Assembly (NCBI GenBank): GCA_020073305.1
Contig: JAIQFK010000002.1
Span: 1-64,000, forward strand
Reading direction: 5' to 3'
DNA from: Terriglobia bacterium
Lineage (GTDB): Bacteria; Acidobacteriota; Terriglobia; Bryobacterales; Bryobacteraceae
DNA length: 64,000 nucleotides
The position numbers were made by a program, and so were the translations under genes. Under the pieces are notes generated by a model. That model searched no databases. It was not told the DNA's origin and worked only from the letters and a program-made list of their open reading frames with translations. Each line of letters opens with the position of its first letter. Within the stretch, counting starts at the first letter, position 1. Positions 20,048-28,284 of this stretch are shown here, in pieces.

Positions 20048-20983
20048 GACATAAAACAGCACGATTCGCATGACGAGATAGGCCGCTACCAACAGGACCA
20101 GAGTCTGATTGCGAGTCACCAGACGGCCCAGGCGTTCGAGAGCGGACTCGCGGTAGGCGAGGACCGGTTCGCCGGCTAGAAAGCGTTCCAGCTCGGCCGA
20201 AAGCTCGAGAACACCGGCGTATCGGAGCGAGCGGTCTTGAGCTGCGGCTTTGCGGGAGATGGCCTGGAGCCGCTTGGGGACCGGCGATGGAGCGGCCAGC
20301 GCCTTCAGCGTCATACCTAGCGAATAGACGTCGCTGCGGGCGTCGACCTGATTGATGGCGCCGGCGGCCTGCTCGGGAGCCATGTAGCCGGGCGTACCGA
20401 TCACCGTGCCGCTGGCCGTATCGCTGCCCGCGACGGAACCGGCAGCTGAATGCTCCCGTGCGAGGCCGGCGATCTTGGCGACTCCCCAATCGAGCACGAG
20501 CACTTCGCCGAATGGGCCCACCATGATGTTTTCGGGTTTGATATCCCGGTGAATTACGCCCTGGGAATGCGCGAACGCGACGGTTTCGCAGATACGCAAA
20601 AAGACGCGCAGGCGCTCGGGGAGGCTGGCGCTGGTCCTGGCGTAAGCGTCCAGGCGCGTGCCCTCCACCAGCTTCATGGCGTAGAAGATGCGGCCGTCGG
20701 GAAGCGTACCCAGATCGTGGACGGGCACGATGCCGGGGTGCTCGAGACGGGCGAGGATGCGGGCCTCATCGGCCATCCGGGGTGCGGCCTCGCGGTCGGG
20801 ATCGACTACGTTCAAGACCTTGAGGGCGACCCGCCGGTCGAGTTGGGTGTCGCGGCCGACATAAACGGTTCCCATGCCGCCGCGGCCGATTTCGCCGAGC
20901 AGCTCGTAGCGGGTGGCGCTGAAGTCCGGGGCAACGACGGCCTGGCGCAAGTGGTCGATGACCTTGTCGGGCAGATAATCCAT
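19991..20983 (-). CDS. Membrane-anchored Ser/Thr protein kinase, Hanks type
   Basis: A 330-residue bacterial eukaryotic-like kinase. Glycine loop GRGGMG at 33-38, ATP-anchoring Lys55 (VALKV), catalytic loop HRDIKPEN at 145-152, then DWG at 165-167 where most kinases have DFG, and GTPGYMAPEQ (196-205) for the activation segment. A C-terminal membrane helix lies at about 294-312 and the remaining 18 residues come from copy D of the palindromic repeat, so the original C-terminus, possibly a sensor region, was lost. It starts directly after the stop of an ECF sigma factor gene (TGAATG), a pairing common in acidobacteria and planctomycetes, implying phosphorylation control of that sigma factor or shared signalling. 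Confidence 0.9.
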   Translation of the reverse strand: MDYLPDKVIDHLRQAVVAPDFSATRYELLGEIGRGGMGTVYVGRDTQLDRRVALKVLNVVDPDREAAPRMADEARILARLEHPGIVPVHDLGTLPDGRIFYAMKLVEGTRLDAYARTSASLPERLRVFLRICETVAFAHSQGVIHRDIKPENIMVGPFGEVLVLDWGVAKIAGLAREHSAAGSVAGSDTASGTVIGTPGYMAPEQAAGAINQVDARSDVYSLGMTLKALAAPSPVPKRLQAISRKAAAQDRSLRYAGVLELSAELERFLAGEPVLAYRESALERLGRLVTRNQTLVLLVAAYLVMRIVLFYVEKWGLASPSQAGGALGGP

Positions 20984-21733
20984 TCAGGCCTCGATTCCCA
21001 GCACGGCGCGCACCTCATTGCGGAACTCTTTATCGGTAGCGGTGGTTTCGCGGATGCGTTCGAGGACGAGCTGCCGGAGCCGGCGCCGCATGGCCGCCAG
21101 ATGATTGGTGACGGCGGTCGCGGTGATCCCGAATTCGAGAGCCAGCATCTCGTAGGTCAGCTTTTCGCCGTCATCGCGGAGGTCGTAGCGCTCGAAGAGG
21201 CGGTAGGAAAGCTGCTTGCCGCGCTCGTGAGATTCGCGTTGAAGGTCGTCGAGAGCCAGGCTGAAGAGATTGCGGACCCACTCACGATGGAAGTACTCCT
21301 CGCGTGACAGCTCGGGCGAAGCGATGTCGTGATGCCGGATCTCGCCTTCCGCGGTTTCAAAATCCAGTGAGACCACGAGGGCATCGCCACCGCGTTTGAT
21401 ACGGGATGCGGCCTTGTTTTCATTGGAGAGGAAGGCGTCGAGGCACGCACGCAGATAGGTGCGGAAGCGGGCCTTCGAGGGATCGTAGGAGGTGAAGAAT
21501 TCCTTTTCCAGGGCGCGCGTAAAGAAGGCCTGCGTGAGGTCCTTCGCGTCTTCATTGGACTGGTTCCAGCGGACACGCACGTACTTATAGACGGGCTTCC
21601 AGTAGGCGGCGATCAGGGTTTCCGAAGCGCAGGCGCGGAGAGCCGGATCCTCGCTCCGAATGCCGATGATGGCGGAGCGCCGGGTTTCAGGAAAGCGAGC
21701 CTGATTGCCGGCGAGGGTGGTGTCGGGATCCAT
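20984..21733 (-). CDS. ECF-type sigma factor linked to a protein kinase
   Basis: A 249-residue sigma-70 superfamily protein of the ECF class associated with Ser/Thr kinases. Region 2 includes LIAAYWKPVYKYVRVRWNQS and DAKDLTQAFFTRALEK; the region 4 helix-turn-helix is LTYEMLALEFGITATAVTNH followed by LAAMRRRLRQLVLE. It is longer than the usual 180-200 residues because of a linker with DFETAEGEIRHHDIASPELS between the regions. No anti-sigma factor gene is adjacent; the neighbouring kinase likely takes that role. Its stop is contiguous with the kinase start. Confidence 0.85.
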   Translation of the reverse strand: MDPDTTLAGNQARFPETRRSAIIGIRSEDPALRACASETLIAAYWKPVYKYVRVRWNQSNEDAKDLTQAFFTRALEKEFFTSYDPSKARFRTYLRACLDAFLSNENKAASRIKRGGDALVVSLDFETAEGEIRHHDIASPELSREEYFHREWVRNLFSLALDDLQRESHERGKQLSYRLFERYDLRDDGEKLTYEMLALEFGITATAVTNHLAAMRRRLRQLVLERIRETTATDKEFRNEVRAVLGIEA

Positions 21734-21787
21734 AGGGCGGCGTTGCGGGAACAGACGATTCTCGCATGGCGGGTGAGGCGTGCGCCG

Positions 21788-23509
21788 CTACGAAGCCAGT
21801 TCGAGTTCGATCTTTTTTTGCGCGGGATCGAGCTTCAGAATGCGGAAGCTGCGGATCTGGCCGGAGCGCGCCGGCTCGCGCTTGCCGGTGCCGGACGCGC
21901 CATGCTGTCCGTGTTTCCACTTGTTAGCCAGCATGGAACTGAGAGTGGAGAGATCGGCTTTCTGCGGTTCAGCGGCTTCGACCGCTTTCGACTCGGCAGC
22001 GGCAATGTTGCAGTAGGCCTGGATGCCTTCGCCCAGTTCGACCAGCGCCTTGCCGCGGGAAATGTCGGCCACGCGCCCGCTGACGAGATCGCCCTCCTTG
22101 TGCTCGGCGATGTACTCGTCCATGGTGGTGGGCTGGAGCTGCTTGAGACCGAGGCGGATGCGCCGCTTGGCGCGATCCACTTCGAGAACCGCGGCGCGCA
22201 CGGCCTGGCCTGCCTTGAGCACGTCCTGCGGATGATTGATGCGCTTTTCGGCGCTGATATCGCCGATGTGAATCATCCCTTCGAGCGCTTCATCGAGCTG
22301 CACAAAGGCGCCGAACTTGGTCAGACTCGTGACCGGCCCTTCGACGATGCTCCCAACGGGAAACCGCTTTTCGGCCTGATCCCAGGGATCGCCGAGCGCC
22401 TGTTTGAGGCCGAGCGCGATGCGCCGCTCGCCCACGCTGACGCCGAGCACGACGACCTCGACCGAATCGCCCGGCTTGACGACATCGGCGGGCTTGCGGA
22501 CTTTCTTGGACCAGGAAAGCTCGGAGAGATGAATCAGGCCCTCAATGCCGGACTCGATCTCAACGAACGCGCCGAAATCGATGACGCGGCTGACCGTACC
22601 GCGCACGCGGTCGCCAGCTTTGAATTTTTCGGCGGCCAGCGTCCAGGGGTCGGGTTGGAGCTGCTTCAGCCCAAGTGAAATCCGGCGGCCCCGCTTGCCG
22701 GCACCCTGGAGCTCGATTTTGAGGATCTGCACATCGATCTGGTCGCCTGGTTTCAGCAGGTCGGAGGGCTTATTGACGCGGCCCCAGGAGATGTCGGTGA
22801 CATGGAGCAGGCCATCGATGCCGCCGATATCCACGAACGCGCCGAAGTCGGTGAGAGATCGCACGGTGCCGGGCACAACCATGCCCTCCTTCAGCTCCGC
22901 CAGGCGCAACTCGCGCGCTTGGGCCTCTTGTTGTTCGAGCACAGCGCGGCGGTCGACGACCACGTCTTCATCGGCCACATCCACCTTGATGATCAGACAC
23001 GTGATTTCCTGGCCGATCAGTTTTTCCATCTCCGCGGCATCTTTGGCGCCACTGCGCGAAGCGGGCATGAAAGCGCGCACGCCGACATCCACGCTCAATC
23101 CGCCTTTCACCACCGCGGAGACGACGCCGGCGATGGCGCGCTTCTCCTGGAACGCCTTCTCGAGGCCAGCCCAATCCTTAGGCCGCTGCACCTTGAGCTT
23201 GGAAAGCCGGTAGTAGCCCTGCTCATCGCGGCCGGTGATGCCGACGCGAAGCTGGTCGCCGGGATGAATATCGATCTGGCCGTTCTTATCGCGGAATTCG
23301 GAGGCCGGAATGACGCCTTCGATCTTCATTCCGATGTTGACGAACACGGAGTCGCCCGAGACGGCGATCACCGTTCCCGCGCGCCCCTCGCCGCGGCTGT
23401 CGGCTGGGGAAGCGTGCGACTGCTCGAACTGGGAGAGGATGTCGCCGAAGGTAGAGTTTGGTTCCGCGCTGGTGGCTTCCTGATCGCGGCCCGCTGCTGG
23501 ATTGGACAT
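21788..23509 (-). CDS. rpsA: Ribosomal protein S1, six S1 domains
   Basis: A 573-residue protein with six S1 RNA-binding domains, the number of canonical bS1. Domain cores visible in order: GTVIAVSGDSVFVNIGMKIE, VVSAVVKGGLSVDVGVRAFM, GTVRSLTDFGAFVDIGGIDG, GTVSRVIDFGAFVEIESGIE, GPVTSLTKFGAFVQLDEALE and GRVADISRGKALVELGEGIQ. bS1 binds mRNA on the small ribosomal subunit and helps start translation. Start at 23509 (MSNPAAGRDQ) is preferred over an upstream frame start. N-terminal 45 residues are acidic and less conserved. It is monocistronic, divergent from the sensor kinase gene. Confidence 0.9.
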   Translation of the reverse strand: MSNPAAGRDQEATSAEPNSTFGDILSQFEQSHASPADSRGEGRAGTVIAVSGDSVFVNIGMKIEGVIPASEFRDKNGQIDIHPGDQLRVGITGRDEQGYYRLSKLKVQRPKDWAGLEKAFQEKRAIAGVVSAVVKGGLSVDVGVRAFMPASRSGAKDAAEMEKLIGQEITCLIIKVDVADEDVVVDRRAVLEQQEAQARELRLAELKEGMVVPGTVRSLTDFGAFVDIGGIDGLLHVTDISWGRVNKPSDLLKPGDQIDVQILKIELQGAGKRGRRISLGLKQLQPDPWTLAAEKFKAGDRVRGTVSRVIDFGAFVEIESGIEGLIHLSELSWSKKVRKPADVVKPGDSVEVVVLGVSVGERRIALGLKQALGDPWDQAEKRFPVGSIVEGPVTSLTKFGAFVQLDEALEGMIHIGDISAEKRINHPQDVLKAGQAVRAAVLEVDRAKRRIRLGLKQLQPTTMDEYIAEHKEGDLVSGRVADISRGKALVELGEGIQAYCNIAAAESKAVEAAEPQKADLSTLSSMLANKWKHGQHGASGTGKREPARSGQIRSFRILKLDPAQKKIELELAS

Positions 23510-23554
23510 GAGACGGTATTTTAATTGTGGCACAATCGCGGAGGAGTATCACGC

Positions 23555-24808
23555 TTGGATTGGCGGGAAGGCACGGTGCGCTGGATGAAGTGGGTGCGTC
23601 CGCAGGACATCATCATGGTGGTGCTGTTTGCGGCGATGGCGGTGGCGAGTCCCACACTGGACGTTTCCGAAGGCGGCCTGTTGTTTGTGCTCGCGGTGCT
23701 GCAGATTGCCGGGCCGAAGCTGCCGTTTCTGCGCTCACCGCGGGGCAAGGTTGGTTGGATCACCCTCGAGCTGATCTTCGCGTACCTGCTGATCGGGTAC
23801 GACGGCGGGCTGGTCAGCAACTTCTATCCCATTCTGCTTCTCCCCATCATCTCGGCAGCGACGTATCTGGGCGTGGTGGGGACGCTCCTGTTCACCTTGC
23901 TGTCCTGCGGTGCATACATTTCGTTCGTGTGGTTCGTCGACTTTAGCCAGTGGATCATCGAGCCGGAGGGAATCCGTGTACTGATTCTTCGGCTGACTTT
24001 TCTCGCCGTTGCCGGAAACCTGGTGAACGTGCTAGCCGAGGCGCTGCGCGTGCAGTCGGCAAATTACCGCGGAGCTGCGGAGGGACTGGCGGAGGCCAAC
24101 CGCCAGCTCAGTGCAGCCGAGGCGGCCGTGCGGCGTTCGGAACGCCTGGCGGCTCTTGGGCAATTGTCGGCGGGGCTGGCGCACGAACTGCGGAACCCGC
24201 TGGGAACGATGAAGGCATCGGCGGAGATGCTGACGCGCAACGTGGGGTCCGAGAATGAAACTGCGCGCGAGATGGCGGGATTCATTTCGAGCGAAGTGGA
24301 CCGGACGAATTCGCTGGTGACGCGGTTCCTGCAATTTGCGCGGCCCCTGAAACCGAGGGTGGCGACGACGGACGTAACCGAGATCCTCGATCGCGCTGTG
24401 GAGCTGGTGGAGCGCGATGCTCCGCAGTATCACGTGACCGTGTATAAGAACTACTCGCCGGACCTGGGGCCGTTTCCGCTCGACGCCGAGCTGATGGAAC
24501 GCGTATTCTACAACCTGCTGCTCAACGCGGCGCAAGCCAGTCCGGCGGGCGGCGCCATCACGGTCAAGACACGTCCAGCCGACGGGATGGCGGAGGTGTC
24601 GGTGATCGATCGCGGGCAGGGTGTCGAGAAGAAAGACCTGGAGCAAATCTTCAATCCGTTCTTCACGACCAAGCCGGAGGGATCGGGATTGGGGCTCGCC
24701 ATCGTTTCCAAGATCGTGGACGAGCATGGCGGTAGAATGGCAGTCGAAAGCGAGCCTGGAAAGGGCAGCGTGTTCCGGGTTTACCTCCCCCTTCAGCGAA
24801 AGACATGA
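23555..24808 (+). CDS. Sensor histidine kinase, NtrB-like
   Basis: A membrane sensor of about 417 residues. Five to six hydrophobic helices in the first 165 residues (e.g. IIMVVLFAAMAVA, ILLLPIISAATYLGVVGTLL), a short coiled linker, then HisKA with the phospho-accepting His in GQLSAGLAHELRNPLGTMKA (about residue 210) and HATPase with NLLLNAAQASPAGG, DRGQGV and PEGSGLGLAIVSKIV. It shows no periplasmic sensor domain, so the membrane part may sense directly. TTG 23555 is chosen because GAGGAG precedes it by 8 bases; ATG 23585 is possible. The downstream response regulator overlaps by 4 bp. Confidence 0.9.
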   Translation: MDWREGTVRWMKWVRPQDIIMVVLFAAMAVASPTLDVSEGGLLFVLAVLQIAGPKLPFLRSPRGKVGWITLELIFAYLLIGYDGGLVSNFYPILLLPIISAATYLGVVGTLLFTLLSCGAYISFVWFVDFSQWIIEPEGIRVLILRLTFLAVAGNLVNVLAEALRVQSANYRGAAEGLAEANRQLSAAEAAVRRSERLAALGQLSAGLAHELRNPLGTMKASAEMLTRNVGSENETAREMAGFISSEVDRTNSLVTRFLQFARPLKPRVATTDVTEILDRAVELVERDAPQYHVTVYKNYSPDLGPFPLDAELMERVFYNLLLNAAQASPAGGAITVKTRPADGMAEVSVIDRGQGVEKKDLEQIFNPFFTTKPEGSGLGLAIVSKIVDEHGGRMAVESEPGKGSVFRVYLPLQRKT

Positions 24809-26175
24809 AGCAACGCATCCTGGTGGTGGACGACGAGGAAAAACTGCGCCGCGTCATCGAGCTGCAGCTTGCAACCGCCGGTTTCGAGGTGGATAAGGCG
24901 GGCTCGGCCGAAGAAGCGCTCAAGGTGGTGGATCGCGCCGACTTAGTGGTGACGGATTTGAAGCTGCCCGGCATGGACGGGCTGGAACTGCTGGCTGCCA
25001 TCCGGCGGCAGAACATGCAGGCGCCGGTGATCGTGATGACGGCGTTCGGGACGATTGAAGTGGCCGTGGAAGCGATGAAGGCGGGCGCGGTGGACTTTCT
25101 GCTGAAGCCTTTCTCGCTCGATCATCTGATGGCGGTGGTCGAAAAAGCGCTTGAGGTACGGGCGCTGCGCGACGAGAACCGCGAGTTACGCGCGGAACTC
25201 GGGAAGCGCTACCAGTTCGACAACATTATTGGGCGGAGCCCGGTGATGCAGGAGGTTTTTGCCACCATCGAGCGAGTGGCGCCCACGCGGGCGACGGTTC
25301 TGTTAGCGGGCGAGAGCGGGGTGGGCAAGGACCTGATTGCGCGCGCCATTCACTTCCACTCGCCGCGGCGCGACCGGCCGTTTGTGAAGATCAACTGCAC
25401 GGCGCTTCCCGAAAACCTGATGGAGAGCGAGTTATTCGGCTACGAAAAGGGAGCCTTCACGGGAGCCAACACGACCAAGCCGGGCAAGTTCGAGCAGGCC
25501 GACACTGGCACGGTGTTTCTCGACGAGATCGGGGATGTACCGGCGACGATTCAAGTGAAGTTACTGCGGATTCTGCAGGAACGGGAATTCGAACGCCTGG
25601 GGAGCAACAAGACCCGCCACATCGATGTGCGCGTGATCGCGGCGACGAATCAGGACTTACGCGCTGCTCTCGAGCAGGGTACTTTTCGCGAAGACTTGTA
25701 CTACAGACTCAACGTCGTGCCCATCAACATCGCGCCGTTGCGGGACCGCATGCACGATATACCGTTTCTGGCGGAACATTTTCTGAAGAAGTACGCGGAC
25801 GAAGCCGGCAATCGAGTACAAGCCATCACGCCCGCGGCCATGAGTAAGTTGGAGAGTTATCACTGGCCGGGGAATGTGCGCGAGTTAGAGAACGTAATCG
25901 AGCGCAGCGTGGTTATGTGCACGGGCGACCGGCTGGATGCGGCGGACATCAAGCTGGACAACGCACCGAGGCCGCGCGGCGCCGCGGGAGAGTTCGGGGT
26001 GCCGCCGGGAATGACGCTCGATCAATATGAACAGGAGATCATCCGCGCAGCATTGAAGCGGGCGAACGGCAACAAGAGCCAGACTGCGCGGAGCCTAGGG
26101 CTGACGCGCAACGCGCTGCGCTACCGTTTGACACAGATGGGGCTGGAGACGGAAGGGGAGCAGGGGCAGGAGTAA
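24805..26175 (+). CDS. NtrC-family sigma-54-dependent response regulator
   Basis: A 456-residue regulator with three domains: receiver (phospho-acceptor Asp51 in VVTDLKLPG, Lys101 in LLKPF), AAA+ sigma-54 interaction domain (Walker A GESGVGKD 169-176, GAFTGA 216-221, which contacts sigma-54, and [10 protein letters not shown]), and a Fis-type helix-turn-helix at the end ([20 protein letters not shown]). It would drive sigma-54 promoters after phosphorylation by the upstream kinase, with which it overlaps by 4 bp. No target promoter is apparent in the window; the regulated process is unknown. Confidence 0.93.
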   Translation: MKQRILVVDDEEKLRRVIELQLATAGFEVDKAGSAEEALKVVDRADLVVTDLKLPGMDGLELLAAIRRQNMQAPVIVMTAFGTIEVAVEAMKAGAVDFLLKPFSLDHLMAVVEKALEVRALRDENRELRAELGKRYQFDNIIGRSPVMQEVFATIERVAPTRATVLLAGESGVGKDLIARAIHFHSPRRDRPFVKINCTALPENLMESELFGYEKGAFTGANTTKPGKFEQADTGTVFLDEIGDVPATIQVKLLRILQEREFERLGSNKTRHIDVRVIAATNQDLRAALEQGTFREDLYYRLNVVPINIAPLRDRMHDIPFLAEHFLKKYADEAGNRVQAITPAAMSKLESYHWPGNVRELENVIERSVVMCTGDRLDAADIKLDNAPRPRGAAGEFGVPPGMTLDQYEQEIIRAALKRANGNKSQTARSLGLTRNALRYRLTQMGLETEGEQGQE

Positions 26176-26185
26176 CGGTGCGCGC

Positions 26186-26214
26186 AACCGCTCCTTACAG
26201 TCGCGGCTCAGTTA
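26186..26214 (-). repeat. Dispersed ~29-bp repeat, copy 3 (inverted)
   Basis: AACCGCTCCTTACAGTCGCG followed by GCTCAGTTA, the reverse complement of the copies at 772 and 2349. It lies between the response regulator and the GNAT gene. Confidence 0.5.
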
Positions 26215-26241
26215 AGAAGTGAGCAGGGGAATGGATCCGAA

Positions 26242-26634
26242 GTGATCGAATATCGAGTCGGAAATAATCTGGACTTAGATCAGGTGATCGAACTTTACCG
26301 GGCGTCTACCTTGGGGGAGCGGAGGCCGGTGGATGAGCGCGAGCGGATGGGGAAGATGCTGCGGAACGCGAACCTGGTGATCACGGCGTGGGATGGCGAA
26401 CTGCTGGTGGGCATTTCGCGGTCGCTCACGGATTTCGCGTATGCGACTTACCTTTCGGACCTGGCGGTGCGGGAGTCCTACCAGCGGCAAGGGATCGGGA
26501 AAGAGCTGGTGCGGCGCACCAAGGAGGAATCCGGTCCGGGTGCGACGGTTATTCTACTCTCAGCGCCGAAGGCCGTGGACTACTACCCGCACATCGGCAT
26601 GACTCATCATCCACAGGCGTGGATCTTGCGTTGA
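26242..26634 (+). CDS. GNAT-family N-acetyltransferase
   Basis: A 130-residue GNAT protein: VIELYRASTLGERRPV near the start, VGISRSLTDFAYATYLSDLA, then the acetyl-CoA motif VRESYQRQGIGKELVRRTKE. The end AVDYYPHIGMTHHPQAWIL matches the C-terminal part of a common subclass that acts on small molecules or proteins. The start is GTG 26242; the same frame gives MIEYRVGNNLD. It ends exactly where the convergent oxidoreductase gene ends, with no spacer. Substrate unknown. Confidence 0.8.
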   Translation: MIEYRVGNNLDLDQVIELYRASTLGERRPVDERERMGKMLRNANLVITAWDGELLVGISRSLTDFAYATYLSDLAVRESYQRQGIGKELVRRTKEESGPGATVILLSAPKAVDYYPHIGMTHHPQAWILR

Positions 26635-28269
26635 CTACTTGGGCGACGACCAGACCGAAGTGGCTCGGCGTTCGTCGGCCGGCACCATCCCCGACTTCAA
26701 GATGGCGCGCGCGGCGTTGTAGCCGGGAGCGCCCATGACGCCGCCGCCCGGATGCGCGCCGGAGCCGCATAAATAAAGGCCGCCGACGGGCATGCGGTAG
26801 CGCGCCCATCCGGCCACCGGCCGCATGACAAACATCTGATCGAGACTCATCTCGCCGTGGAAAATATTGCCTCCGGTGATGCCAAAGCGGCGTTCAAGAT
26901 CGAGCGGCGAGAGCACCTGGCGGGCCACGACGAGAGATCGGAAGTTGGGCGCGTACTCTTCGATGAGGTCGAGGATGTGGTCGGCGTAGGGCTCGCGGAT
27001 GTCATCCCACTTGAGACCGTTCAGCGTGTAGGGAGCATACTGAATGAAGATTCCCATGATGTGATGGCCGGGCGGAGCCAGGGAGGGATCGTACATGGTG
27101 GGCATGGTCATCTCGAGCATCGGCCGCTCGGAAGGCCTGCCGTACTTGGCATCATCCCAGGCGCGTTCGATGTATTCGATGGACGGGCAGATGTGCATGG
27201 TGGCGCGGTGCTGCGGCCCGGCGCCCGGCATGGCTTTGAAGTCCGGGACTCCGGAAAGCGCCAGGTTGATTTTGAGCGACGTGCCTTCGATGCGGAACCG
27301 CCGAATGGATTCGCGGAATTCGGGGTCGAGGTCGCCATCGCCAAGCAATTTCAAAAAGGTCACGTGCGGGTCGACGTTTGACGCCACGATGGGAGCGTGG
27401 ATTTCCTCGCCACCCTCGAGCACAACTCCCTGCACGCGCCCCCCGCTCACCAGGATGCGCTCGACCGGAGCGTTCACGCGTACCTCCGCGCCTTTGCTTT
27501 GGGCGGATCGCGCGATGGATTCAGAGATGGCGCCCATGCCGCCGCGCACGAATCCCCACAGACCGCGCTTGCCGCCGACACCGCCCATGCAGTGATGGAG
27601 CAGGATGTAGGCGGTGCCGGGAGAGCGCGGGCCGCCGTTGGCGCCGATCACGCCATCGGTCGCCAGCGTGACTTTGACTTCCGGCGATTCAAACCATTCG
27701 TCCAGGAAGTCAGCGGCGCTCTGCGTGAAGATCTTGACCAGGCCCACGATTTCGGAGCGGCTAAGCTTGCGGAAGCGGGCGGCGAGCTTGATGTAATCAA
27801 TGAAATCCACCACGCTGCCTGGGGGAAAGTCAGGCGGCGAGGTGAGCAACAGACCTTCCACCACCTGCGCCAGTTTCTCCAGGTGCTGCTCAAACACCGG
27901 ATAGGTTTCGGCGTCGCGTTTCGAGAACTTGGCGATTTCGTCCAGCGTTTTCCGGTCATCCTGCCACATGAAGAAATGGCGGCCGTCCGGAAAGACGGAG
28001 AAGAAGGCGGGGTCCTTGGGATCGACGAGGTAGCCGAACCGTTCCAGCTCGAGCTCGCGCACGATGCGGTCCTGGAGCAGGCTGGAGAGATAGGCCGCGG
28101 TGGAGACGCGAAAGCCGGGCCAGATTTCCTCGGTGACCGAACAACCACCCACCAACTCGCGGCGCTCGAGCACCAGCACTTTGCGGCCGGCGCGCGCCAG
28201 GTAGGCCGCGGTGACCAGCCCGTTGTGGCCGCCGCCCACGATCACCACATCAAATCGATTTCCGTTCAT
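26635..28269 (-). CDS. FAD-dependent oxidoreductase of the phytoene desaturase/PYROXD2 type
   Basis: A 544-residue flavoprotein. N-terminal dinucleotide-binding fold DVVIVGGGHNGLVTAAYLAR with the Glu at the end of the second strand (VLVLERRELVGGCSV). Later family marks include IARSAQSKGAEVRVNAPVER, GGGVMGAPGYNAA and LYLCGSGAHPGGGV at the C-terminus, the FAD-closing motif of phytoene-desaturase-like and PYROXD2-like proteins. Substrate is unknown; no other carotenoid genes are near, so carotenoid synthesis is not supported. It lies 15 bases downstream of glgB on the same strand. Confidence 0.85.
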   Translation of the reverse strand: MNGNRFDVVIVGGGHNGLVTAAYLARAGRKVLVLERRELVGGCSVTEEIWPGFRVSTAAYLSSLLQDRIVRELELERFGYLVDPKDPAFFSVFPDGRHFFMWQDDRKTLDEIAKFSKRDAETYPVFEQHLEKLAQVVEGLLLTSPPDFPPGSVVDFIDYIKLAARFRKLSRSEIVGLVKIFTQSAADFLDEWFESPEVKVTLATDGVIGANGGPRSPGTAYILLHHCMGGVGGKRGLWGFVRGGMGAISESIARSAQSKGAEVRVNAPVERILVSGGRVQGVVLEGGEEIHAPIVASNVDPHVTFLKLLGDGDLDPEFRESIRRFRIEGTSLKINLALSGVPDFKAMPGAGPQHRATMHICPSIEYIERAWDDAKYGRPSERPMLEMTMPTMYDPSLAPPGHHIMGIFIQYAPYTLNGLKWDDIREPYADHILDLIEEYAPNFRSLVVARQVLSPLDLERRFGITGGNIFHGEMSLDQMFVMRPVAGWARYRMPVGGLYLCGSGAHPGGGVMGAPGYNAARAILKSGMVPADERRATSVWSSPK

Positions 28270-28284
28270 GAGATAAGTTTGACC

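Noticed and set aside
26635-28269. Carotenoid biosynthesis locus
   Set aside because: The oxidoreductase resembles phytoene desaturase only at family level, and no other carotenoid gene lies nearby.
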